Origin: Cyanobacteria bacterium SIG27
GTDB lineage: Bacteria > Cyanobacteriota > Vampirovibrionia > Gastranaerophilales > Gastranaerophilaceae
Direction: 5' to 3'
Assembly (NCBI GenBank): GCA_015152565.1
Contig: SUTT01000001.1
Coordinates: 25,224-89,223, forward strand
DNA: 64,000 nt
In this document: positions 50,690-58,385 of the stretch, one piece after another
Layout: every line of letters begins with the position of its first letter
Numbering within the stretch: position 1 is the first letter of the stretch
Position numbers and translations under genes: made by a program
Notes under the pieces: generated by a model
What the model was told of the DNA's origin: nothing
Databases searched by the model: none
What the model saw: only the letters and a program-made list of their open reading frames with translations

Positions 50690-51301
50690 ATGAAAAAGTT
50701 TATATTATTGCTGTCGATTTTATTTTTACAATTTGCAAATGCTGAAATAGATGAAGCCTTATATAAAAAATATAAAGATGTCTCAGCTGACGCTAGTATT
50801 ATTGAAGCGCTTGAAAAATTAGGAGAAACAACTGGTAAATATTCTAAAGATGCAATTTTGGGGAAAAATTTAACAAATAAACCTATCCAAGTTGAATTTC
50901 TAAATTTATCAACAATCAGCCCAATGTACACCAATTTTGATGCATTAGGCTGGAAAAAGAAGAAAAATTTATATATTTATATAAATGAAAAACATAAAGA
51001 TGCCCCAATTGAGGCGCTAAGTGCGATTTTAGCCCATGAAGCAATTCATCAAGACGAGCATAATTCTCTAAATGAGGAAACTTATGCTTGGACTCTGGAG
51101 GCTGCTGTTTGGACACAACTATCTGATGATAATCCTGAATTAGAAAAAATCTCACACCCATTAGTTGAGCGTGAGAATGTTATTAAGAAATTATTTGTTA
51201 GAGGAGATTACACAAGCAAATATATCCACAAATTTGTGATTACAAATAAAGGATATCAAAATTTGCCTGAGCGTTCTTATGGGTTTGAAGAGTTGCTATA
51301 A
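50690..51301 (+). CDS. exported protein with HExxH-type motif
   Basis: Signal peptide; AILAHEAIHQDEHNSLNEETYAW. Confidence 0.6.
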   Translation: MKKFILLLSILFLQFANAEIDEALYKKYKDVSADASIIEALEKLGETTGKYSKDAILGKNLTNKPIQVEFLNLSTISPMYTNFDALGWKKKKNLYIYINEKHKDAPIEALSAILAHEAIHQDEHNSLNEETYAWTLEAAVWTQLSDDNPELEKISHPLVERENVIKKLFVRGDYTSKYIHKFVITNKGYQNLPERSYGFEELL

Positions 51302-51303
51302 TT

Positions 51304-51459
51304 TTATTTGCCAAAAGATGTAGTATGAATTGAGCTTAAATGTGCCCAATATGCACTTTTAAATTCTTCTGAAGATAATTTTTCTACAGTAGTTGGTACA
51401 ATTACTAAAAAAGTATATACAACCAAGCCAAAAAACACTAAACTAAACAATTCTAACAT
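51304..51459 (-). CDS. small membrane protein, 51 aa (not in ORF track)
   Basis: MLELFSLVFFGLVVYTFLVIVPTTVEKLSSEEFKSAYWAHLSSIHTTSFGK*; upstream cgagg. Confidence 0.5.
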   Translation of the reverse strand: MLELFSLVFFGLVVYTFLVIVPTTVEKLSSEEFKSAYWAHLSSIHTTSFGK

Positions 51460-51611
51460 TATATAACCTCGCTATTTCATCCTTATATTTTTAAAGACGG
51501 TTTTCCTGTATGTTTTCTTTAGTGAAAACTTGTATATTTTAATAAAAATTAACATATTTTTTATTGCGCTATTGTTTTATAATGACAATAGCGGATTTTA
51601 CAGGTTTTAAA

Positions 51612-52460
51612 ATGAAAAAAATATTAGTATTAGCTTTATTGTTAACTTCAAGTGTTTTTGCTAGTGATTATTCAATATATTGCTCTTCAAAAACTCCAAC
51701 AAGAACTTTAGGCGGCGTTGTTTTAAGCACAGTTGGGTTCAACAGTCTTTCAAGAAATATTATAGAAAGCGCTCTAGAAAGAGCAATTTATAAAGAAACA
51801 AAATCAAAATTTAAAATAAAAATCGATAGTTTTTATGGAAGTAATTTTTTAAATGGAGAATTTGGCTCTTTGAGCGCTAAAGCTAAAACATATCAAGATG
51901 GCGATTTTAGTGCCCATGAGGTAAATGCTCATACGATATGCAACTATAACCATATTTCATATAAAAATGATGAAATTAGCTTTTTAGAAAACATTGTTTT
52001 AAAATATAGTGCAAAAGTTAATCAAGATGATGTTGATAAGATGATTAATTCTGGTTCTTATAAAAAAATGATTGATAAAATGAATCAGGATAAGGCAATT
52101 TCTTCTTTGGTTAAAATAAATAGTTATGACGTTGAAATTAAAGATAATAAATTATTATTTAGGTATAATTTATCTCCATTGCCAAAATATGGTTTATCGT
52201 TATTTATTAAACCGATTGTTTTTGTTTTAAGCGCAGGGTTAGAAGTTGTTGATGGTGAAATTAAGATTTGCGATTTTGGATTAAATTCTGAATCAGTCAA
52301 AAGTAGTCCCTTTTCTTCGATAATTGCAAAATTAAACCCAACATTATACAAGTTAAAGATTGATAATAAAAATAAAGCCAAGATTGAAGTAACAAACGTT
52401 AAAATTGAAAATAACGAAATTGTTTTTGATGGCTTTATATTAATTAAGAAAACAAAATAA
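51612..52460 (+). CDS. exported protein resembling DUF2993/LmeA
   Basis: Signal peptide MKKILVLALLLTSSVFA; alternating beta pattern. Confidence 0.55.
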   Translation: MKKILVLALLLTSSVFASDYSIYCSSKTPTRTLGGVVLSTVGFNSLSRNIIESALERAIYKETKSKFKIKIDSFYGSNFLNGEFGSLSAKAKTYQDGDFSAHEVNAHTICNYNHISYKNDEISFLENIVLKYSAKVNQDDVDKMINSGSYKKMIDKMNQDKAISSLVKINSYDVEIKDNKLLFRYNLSPLPKYGLSLFIKPIVFVLSAGLEVVDGEIKICDFGLNSESVKSSPFSSIIAKLNPTLYKLKIDNKNKAKIEVTNVKIENNEIVFDGFILIKKTK

Positions 52461-53093
52461 TTATTGTTTAGAGCAATCTATACAAGGGAATTTATAGACT
52501 TTAGAATATTTTGCAATTTTTTTCATTTTTCTTTTTTCACATCTTTGAAATTTTCTAAAATCTTTTAATTGATTTTTGCAAAGCAATTCTCTAATATCTT
52601 CTCTGAAATCCTTCAGGCGTTCTTTTGTTTCTTTTTTGATTTCTTTTAGATTGGATTTATATTCTTTATCGTCGCCGCAACAGCATTCGTAGGTTTTTAA
52701 AAGATTATCCCTTTGGCATATATATTTTTCGTGTAGTTTTTCCATATCTAATTTAAAGGTGTGATATATATTATCTGCACATTTTTCTTGACGATTGGTT
52801 AAGCAAAGTGCGCGTTTCATTTTTCTATATCTTTTATCAAAAAAGCATTGATTGTATGTGAAATATTCATCATCGTCTATTTCTTTGCTGCAACAAGGGC
52901 TTTTGTCTTTTTCACAATTTTTTTGCTTTTCCTGTAAAATTTCACAGTCGTTTTCTTTGTTTTTTGTTTCACAATTGTTTTTGCATCCGCAATTATTAGA
53001 AGTATTATTTTTTTGATTAATTTCGCAACCACTTCCCCAACTGACAGAGCATAACATCATTAAAGCGCCAAAAAATAAGAGAGCTTTTTTCAT
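52461..53093 (-). CDS. exported cysteine-rich protein with Spy/CpxP-like LTxxQ segment
   Basis: Signal peptide; ~19 Cys in 210 aa; LCLTNRQEKC. Confidence 0.55.
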   Translation of the reverse strand: MKKALLFFGALMMLCSVSWGSGCEINQKNNTSNNCGCKNNCETKNKENDCEILQEKQKNCEKDKSPCCSKEIDDDEYFTYNQCFFDKRYRKMKRALCLTNRQEKCADNIYHTFKLDMEKLHEKYICQRDNLLKTYECCCGDDKEYKSNLKEIKKETKERLKDFREDIRELLCKNQLKDFRKFQRCEKRKMKKIAKYSKVYKFPCIDCSKQ

Positions 53094-53291
53094 TTTTTTC
53101 CTTTCTAAAATATATAGCTAAAATTATCAAGACGTAAAACAGCGTTAAATCGCCAAGTTGGGGAATTTTATAGAGTAATTTTTAAAAATTGTAAAAAAGT
53201 ATTTGACGTAAAAAAATGTTCTTGTTATATTAAATAAGCAGTCAGAGATGACTGGTTGAAAATTGAATAAAATTCAAACAAAATAAGGTTT

Positions 53292-53364
53292 GCGTCTGTA
53301 GCTCAGCAGGTAGAGCACTCCCCTTTTAAGGGATAGGTCGCGCGTTCGAATCGCGCCAGACGCA
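53292..53364 (+). tRNA. tRNA-Lys(TTT)
   Basis: gcgtctg...cagacgc acceptor, anticodon loop cttttaa, cgcgcgTTCGAATcgcgc. Confidence 0.93.
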
Positions 53365-53769
53365 AATTTTTTATGCCCAAATCAAGCGAAGCATAGTGCG
53401 ACGCACTTGCTATCGCGCAGATGCGGGCTTTGGTGTGTGAAGCACTTGCACAGCGCCGTTGAGGCGGTGGGCTAGTGCGGATACCGTACCCCATGTTGGT
53501 GACCTTGTATTAAAAAGAGCAGGTAGAGCCCCTCCAAAATACGGCAACAAGTTGCCTACAAAGAGTACGGCTCATTCTTCGCCTACTCCTTGCATACGTT
53601 TTGGAGTCCTTCCTTTTAAGGGTATTGTCGCGCGCATCACAATCGCGCAGTAGCGCAAATTTTTTATGCCCAAATCAAGCGAAGCATAGTGCGGATACAG
53701 TACCCCATGTTGGTGACCTTGTATTAAAAAGAGCAGGTAGAGCCCCTCCAAAATACAGCAACAAGTTGC
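53361..53769. repeat. tRNA-Lys-derived mosaic: 40-bp perfect repeat (53361-53400 = 53654-53693) and 83-bp repeat with 2 mismatches (53473-53555 ~ 53687-53769)
   Basis: Direct comparison of the two copies; 53600-53660 resembles the tRNA-Lys 3' half. Confidence 0.8.
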
Positions 53770-53882
53770 TTGAATAGTAAAGCTTATTTACGCTTTATTT
53801 CTTTGCATATGTTTTTAGAACAATAGCAAAAAAATATTTTTTTGCGTTTTGTATGGTTGTTAATGCGAAAGGACGGATGAAG

Positions 53883-54269
53883 ATGAATATAAATTCTATT
53901 TCAAACAATAATCAACAAAATTTTGGAAAATTATATATAAAAAATGTCAATCAATTTAAAGATGGTGTTAATCATCTACGTTTTATTTCGAGAATGACTC
54001 AAATTGATTCTATTAACGAAGCGATGCCAAAATTACAAGAATTGGCTAAAAATTATGATATTTTCATAAAAGGTGGCATTAAATATGATGCTGAAGTTGG
54101 TACAGTGTGTGATGCGGTTCTTAATTTTAAAGCAACAAAATTAAATGATTTTTTTGGTCGTTTTATAAAATCCAAACATGGTAAAAGTCAAATTTTATGG
54201 GAAACAAACGGCACTAAAGTAGTTGAAAAGGCTCAAGAAGCCATAGCTAATCTTGAAAATAAAATATAA
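53883..54269 (+). CDS. hypothetical protein with MNINSISNNNQQNFG N-terminal tag
   Basis: SD aaagga; start at 53883. Confidence 0.6.
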   Translation: MNINSISNNNQQNFGKLYIKNVNQFKDGVNHLRFISRMTQIDSINEAMPKLQELAKNYDIFIKGGIKYDAEVGTVCDAVLNFKATKLNDFFGRFIKSKHGKSQILWETNGTKVVEKAQEAIANLENKI

Positions 54270-54299
54270 TTGCACAATCATTTTGCTATATTGAAAAGC

Positions 54300-54968
54300 T
54301 TATATTTCTTCCTTTAAAACAAATTTATTTTTCTCATAATCGATTAAGCCCTCATTTTTTAGTTTAGACATTTCAAAGCTCATTGCTGAGCGGTCAATGT
54401 TTAAATAATCGGCTAATTCTTGGCGGTTAAAGTTGATTTCAAAACTTGATGATTTATGCTTTAAACTTTCATTTGACAAATAGGTTAAAAGCTTATCTCT
54501 AATTGATTTTTGAGAAATATTTTCAATTTTTTCCAGTAGTTCAATATTTTCTTTTGATAAAATTTTAAACATGTTTTGAATGAGTGCTGTGTGGTGATTG
54601 CAAGCGTTTGTGCACATTGTTGAGCATTTATTAAAATTAAGAGTTAGAATTGTAGATTTTTTGGCGCTAACAGCGCTGATTGTCGATTCAACATTTCTTG
54701 AAGCAACAAGCCCAAGGGCGATATTATTTAATTCTGTTAGTTTTTGAACGATTATTCTTCTGCCCCAATATGAGTCTTTTTCAATGTTTACGGAGCCATC
54801 TAAAATCATATAAATTTTAGAAATAACATCTCCTTGTCTGATTATCATATCGCCTGTTTCGTATTTTTTTATTGTTGCACCAAAACAAGTGAGCATTTTT
54901 GATAGCTCTTCTTGTGTTATGCCTATGAATAGCGGAGATTTTTTAATTTTTAATAAATATTTTTCCAT
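54300..54968 (-). CDS. Crp/Fnr-family transcriptional regulator
   Basis: cNMP-like domain YETGDMIIRQGDVISKIYMILDGSVNIEK; HTH RQELADYLNIDRSAMSFEMSKLKNEGLI; KCSTMCTNACNHH. Confidence 0.88.
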   Translation of the reverse strand: MEKYLLKIKKSPLFIGITQEELSKMLTCFGATIKKYETGDMIIRQGDVISKIYMILDGSVNIEKDSYWGRRIIVQKLTELNNIALGLVASRNVESTISAVSAKKSTILTLNFNKCSTMCTNACNHHTALIQNMFKILSKENIELLEKIENISQKSIRDKLLTYLSNESLKHKSSSFEINFNRQELADYLNIDRSAMSFEMSKLKNEGLIDYEKNKFVLKEEI

Positions 54969-54990
54969 ATTTTTATTTTTCCTGCATTTT

Positions 54991-55006
54991 TGTTGTAATT
55001 ACAACA
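54991..55006. promoter_or_regulatory. perfect 16-bp palindrome TGTTGTAATTACAACA in divergent Crp/Fnr-rubredoxin promoter
   Basis: Self-complementary; centre about 32 bp upstream of the centre of -10-like TATATT at 55028-55033. Confidence 0.65.
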
Positions 55007-55073
55007 GATTTATTATAAAAACCAGTGTATATTAAAATCATAGAAAATACAAACTAACAGAAAGGCAAATGAT

Positions 55074-55232
55074 ATGGCAAAATATGTATGTACTACTTGT
55101 GGATATGTTTACGATGAAAATTTAGGGGATGAGGAAAACTCAATAAAAGCGGGTACAAAGTTTGAAGAACTTGGGGAGGACTGGCTTTGCCCGCTTTGTT
55201 CACTCGGTAAAGAAGTATTTGAAAAAGAATAA
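55074..55232 (+). CDS. rubredoxin, 52 aa (not in ORF track)
   Basis: MAKYVCTTCGYVYDENLGDEENSIKAGTKFEELGEDWLCPLCSLGKEVFEKE*; CxxCG...CPLC. Confidence 0.95.
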   Translation: MAKYVCTTCGYVYDENLGDEENSIKAGTKFEELGEDWLCPLCSLGKEVFEKE

Positions 55233-55336
55233 AAAGCAACCCGAGTCAAGTGAGCTTAGTGTTTTGCACTTAGCGAACGAAGACGAGCGGCAAAAGGATG
55301 TTGAGCAGGAACTCGTCTGCGTTGAGCAGGTGAGAA

Positions 55337-55596
55337 GTGCGAAAACTGGACTATGGCGACGTAGGATAATCGAGCGAATTTGCGACAACGAAGTGATAGC
55401 AAATTATAAGCGAGATACCCACAGGAGCAAAAGCGAAGCCGATGCCAAATCGGCAAGGCGCTGAGCCTTGACGATAGCATTACGATGGCGACGTAGGATA
55501 ATCGAGCGAATTTGCGACAACGAAGTGATAGCAAATTATAAGCGAGATACCCACAGGAGCAAAAGCGAAGCCGATGCCAAATCGGCAAGGCGCTGA
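55337..55596. repeat. GC-rich repeat element with perfect 112-bp direct repeat (55353-55464 = 55485-55596)
   Basis: atggcgacgtaggataatcgagcg...aaatcggcaaggcgctga read twice, 20-bp spacer. Confidence 0.88.
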
Positions 55597-55636
55597 TAGG
55601 AGGCGAAGTTTTAGTTCTTAAACATCTATAGTTAAA

Positions 55637-55724
55637 GTACACTTAGTGAAAGATTGTTGCGAAAGGCATGTCTGAGGCACGAAGTGCCGAGTTGCCGAAA
55701 GCAACTATCTTGAGCTTAGTGTAC
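55637..55724. repeat. long imperfect hairpin element
   Basis: gtacacttag...ggcac-gaa-gtgcc...cttagtgtac nested inverted repeats. Confidence 0.6.
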
Positions 55725-55770
55725 CACCAGATGTCAATATTAAACGAAGCCTTGTTTTCTTTTCTTTTTG

Positions 55771-55823
55771 CTTCATTTTTCTTTTCTTTGGTAGGCGCTT
55801 GAAAAAAGAAAAGAAAAATGAAG
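55771..55823. repeat. 19-bp perfect inverted repeat, 15-nt loop
   Basis: cttcatttttcttttcttt ... aaagaaaagaaaaatgaag. Confidence 0.8.
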
Positions 55824-55915
55824 AAGTCTGAAAGACTTTAAAACAAAAACAACTGAAGTTTTAGCTCCAAACAAAAATTCTTTAAAATAAATAAACACCA
55901 AAAAAGGAAAAAATT

Positions 55916-56158
55916 ATGTCTAAACAACAAGAAGATAACCTAATCAACCTACTAGATGGCTACATGGAAAAAGGTGGACACCATTTAAATGTTAATGTTT
56001 TTAACCGTGAAACTTTGCTAGACGCACAAAAACATCCGGAAAAATATCCTCAGTTAACAATTAGAGTTTCAGGCTATGCCGTAAACTTTAATAAACTCAC
56101 CAAAGAACAACAAGATGACGTAATCTCAAGAACATTCCATCAGTGTCTTTGCTGTTAG
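55916..56158 (+). CDS. autonomous glycyl-radical domain protein (GrcA/YfiD-like; PFL C-terminal domain)
   Basis: [57 protein letters not shown]; own SD aaaagga. Confidence 0.88.
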   Translation: MSKQQEDNLINLLDGYMEKGGHHLNVNVFNRETLLDAQKHPEKYPQLTIRVSGYAVNFNKLTKEQQDDVISRTFHQCLCC

Positions 56159-56185
56159 ATAAAAGGGGCTTTTGCCCCTTTAATT

Positions 56186-56722
56186 TTATTGTTTGGTTGG
56201 TTTTAAAAGGTTGTCGTAAGTTAAATTTTGCGCTTTTAAAATAAAATCACAAAGCTCTCGAACAGCGCCTTTCCCGCCATTGAATTTTGAAACAAAATTA
56301 CAATTTTCGATTACTTCTTTTATAGCATCTTTAGGACAACACGCCAAACCAACCTTTTGAAGAACGCAAATGTCAGGTAAATCATCACCCATATAAGCAA
56401 TTTGACTCAAATCTAATTCATATTTTTTTAAAAGTTCAATTAGTGCTTGAACTTTGTTTTTTTGTCCCATATAAAGTTCTTTAATGTCAATTTGTCCTGC
56501 TCTAATTTTTACAACATTATTATCTCTTGCAGTAATAATTGAAGTGATTATTCCTGCTTTTGATAACATAACAACACCAAGACCGTCTTTAGCGTTGTAG
56601 GTTTTAATTTCTCTGCCATCTTCTAAAAAAGTCAAAGACCCGTCTGTCATTACTCCATCAACATCAAAAGCAACAAGCTTAATTTTAGAAGCGATTTCAA
56701 TTAATTCAGGATTATAATTCAT
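56186..56722 (-). CDS. kdsC: KdsC-type HAD phosphatase
   Basis: VAFDVDGVMTDGSLTF; NAKDGLGVVMLSKAGI; YMGDDLPDICVLQKVGLACCPKDA. Confidence 0.9.
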   Translation of the reverse strand: MNYNPELIEIASKIKLVAFDVDGVMTDGSLTFLEDGREIKTYNAKDGLGVVMLSKAGIITSIITARDNNVVKIRAGQIDIKELYMGQKNKVQALIELLKKYELDLSQIAYMGDDLPDICVLQKVGLACCPKDAIKEVIENCNFVSKFNGGKGAVRELCDFILKAQNLTYDNLLKPTKQ

Positions 56723-56840
56723 AATTTCTCCAAAAAGTTATATTTTAATCATACTCCAAAAGTATTAGTTTTTAAAATTTTAAATCAAAATTAATTGGCT
56801 AATGTCGATTATAAAAAAGTAACTTAAAAAAAGAAAAATT

Positions 56841-57155
56841 ATGAACAACATTAGAAATATAAAAGTTTCCAATGACAGCTTTGTTGTCGAGTTGGAAAAA
56901 TCCTCATTAAAATTTAACTGCAAAGATTTAAATGATAAATATATCATTGATATTAGCGATATGAATTTAATAAATGCAACAAAAACGGCGATTTTCTGTT
57001 CTACTTTTTGCTTTATTAAAAATATTCAAAAAAAGCTTTGCTGGCTTGTTAAAGACGAAGAAATTAAACGAGCAATTTCAATTCTTCGTCTTCGTAATGT
57101 TGAACAAATTGTTAAAGAAAAAACAGAAGAAAAAAGAGTTATTCTTGCGTCATGA
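56841..57155 (+). CDS. hypothetical protein
   Basis: 4-nt overlap with eda. Confidence 0.55.
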   Translation: MNNIRNIKVSNDSFVVELEKSSLKFNCKDLNDKYIIDISDMNLINATKTAIFCSTFCFIKNIQKKLCWLVKDEEIKRAISILRLRNVEQIVKEKTEEKRVILAS

Positions 57156-57748
57156 AGCTTTTAGATGTTATTAAACAAGAAAAAATATACGGCATTATAA
57201 GAGAAGACGACCCTAAAAAAGCTCTTGAATTGGCAAGCGCTTATATTGAGGGCGGAATTAAAATTTTAGAACTTAATTGCCCAACTGAAGTTACTAAAAC
57301 TTTAGCAAAAACAGAAGCCGTTATTGCTCAAGGCGGCATAATTACCACCCAGCAAGCACATCTTGCGTTGGAAAACGGTGCTAAAATCATTTCAAGTCCA
57401 ATATTTCAAACAAATCTAACTCGTTTTGCTTCTTGTTATCAAGCATTTTTAATTCCATCGGTTACAACTCCAAACGAAGCGTATAATGCTTGGAGAGCTA
57501 GAATGCCATTGATTAAAATTTACCCTGTGGCCGAAATGGGCGGAGTTGAATATATTAAAGAAATGGTTAAACCAATGCCATTTTTAAATTTGTTGCCTTG
57601 CGGGTTTGTAAAAATTGACGAAGTTGTTGAATATCTAAAAGCGGGAGCAAAGGCGGTTGGCGTTGGGCGTGAATTATATGCAAAAGAAAATTATAGCGAT
57701 ATCGTTCAAACCGCGAAAGAACTTGTTCAAATCGTAAAAAAAGTTTAG
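57152..57748 (+). CDS. eda: KDPG/KHG aldolase
   Basis: GIIREDDPKKALELASAYIEGGIKILELNCPT; AVGVGRELY. Confidence 0.85.
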   Translation: MKLLDVIKQEKIYGIIREDDPKKALELASAYIEGGIKILELNCPTEVTKTLAKTEAVIAQGGIITTQQAHLALENGAKIISSPIFQTNLTRFASCYQAFLIPSVTTPNEAYNAWRARMPLIKIYPVAEMGGVEYIKEMVKPMPFLNLLPCGFVKIDEVVEYLKAGAKAVGVGRELYAKENYSDIVQTAKELVQIVKKV

Positions 57749-57785
57749 GTCAATGCGGGCTTCTGCCCGCTTATTTTTTATATAA

Positions 57786-58340
57786 TCATCTATTTTTAAT
57801 CAAACTTTTAAAAAATTCTAAACTGCACCAATAACCAATTCTTTCAAAAGGTTTTGGAAATTTTTTAGTAAGAAAATTGAAAAATAGATTAAGAAAAAAT
57901 GCTGGTAAAACAAAGAAGCAAGTTAAAATAATTGTTTCATTGTTGCTATCTAAGTAAAAATTATCAAATATTTTAAAATTTTTAAAATCAAACATTGCAA
58001 CAGGATAAATTAAGATACTTAGCAAAGAAAAAATTAAAAACTTTTGCCAAAATCTATATTTTTCAAAGAGCTTGTACAATCCACAAAGTTTTGCGTAGAA
58101 GTAGGCAAAGAATAGCGCATTAAAGCTTAACAACAAAAAAGTTATACTGCTTGAAATTGTGCTAGAAATATTTGTTTTAAATGAAAATAAAATATCTAAT
58201 ACGAACATATCTGAAAGGATTTTTATAAAAGAGATATCAGATATACCGCTAAAAGATGGACTCATGTTGAATGCTCTACTAAACACAAAAACATATATAC
58301 CACACCTTAAAATTATATTTACAATTTTCTTATAATTCAT
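57786..58340 (-). CDS. multi-TM membrane protein (candidate immunity protein)
   Basis: Several hydrophobic segments; directly downstream of the 58386-59423 gene. Confidence 0.6.
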   Translation of the reverse strand: MNYKKIVNIILRCGIYVFVFSRAFNMSPSFSGISDISFIKILSDMFVLDILFSFKTNISSTISSSITFLLLSFNALFFAYFYAKLCGLYKLFEKYRFWQKFLIFSLLSILIYPVAMFDFKNFKIFDNFYLDSNNETIILTCFFVLPAFFLNLFFNFLTKKFPKPFERIGYWCSLEFFKSLIKNR

Positions 58341-58348
58341 ATTCGAAT

Positions 58349-58378
58349 ATTGGGGGGGGTATTCAGCCCCCCCCCAAT
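58349..58378 (-). promoter_or_regulatory. G8/C9 hairpin (11-bp perfect stem) ending 8 nt before the start codon at 58340
   Basis: attgggggggg-tattcagc-ccccccccaat. Confidence 0.75.
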
Positions 58379-58385
58379 CCTTTCG

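Noticed and set aside
53303-53653. ORFs 53303-53494 (-) and 53459-53653 (+)
   Set aside because: Overlap tRNA-Lys and its repeat mosaic; no coding signals.
55353-55596. Possible CRISPR array
   Set aside because: Only two copies of a 112-bp unit with a 20-bp spacer; no cas genes. The same reasoning applies to 9244-9466 and 53361-53769.
55162-55642. ORFs 55162-55464 (+), 55200-55388 (-), 55256-55642 (-)
   Set aside because: Frames through rubredoxin 3' end and the 112-bp repeats; rubredoxin at 55074-55232 is the real gene.
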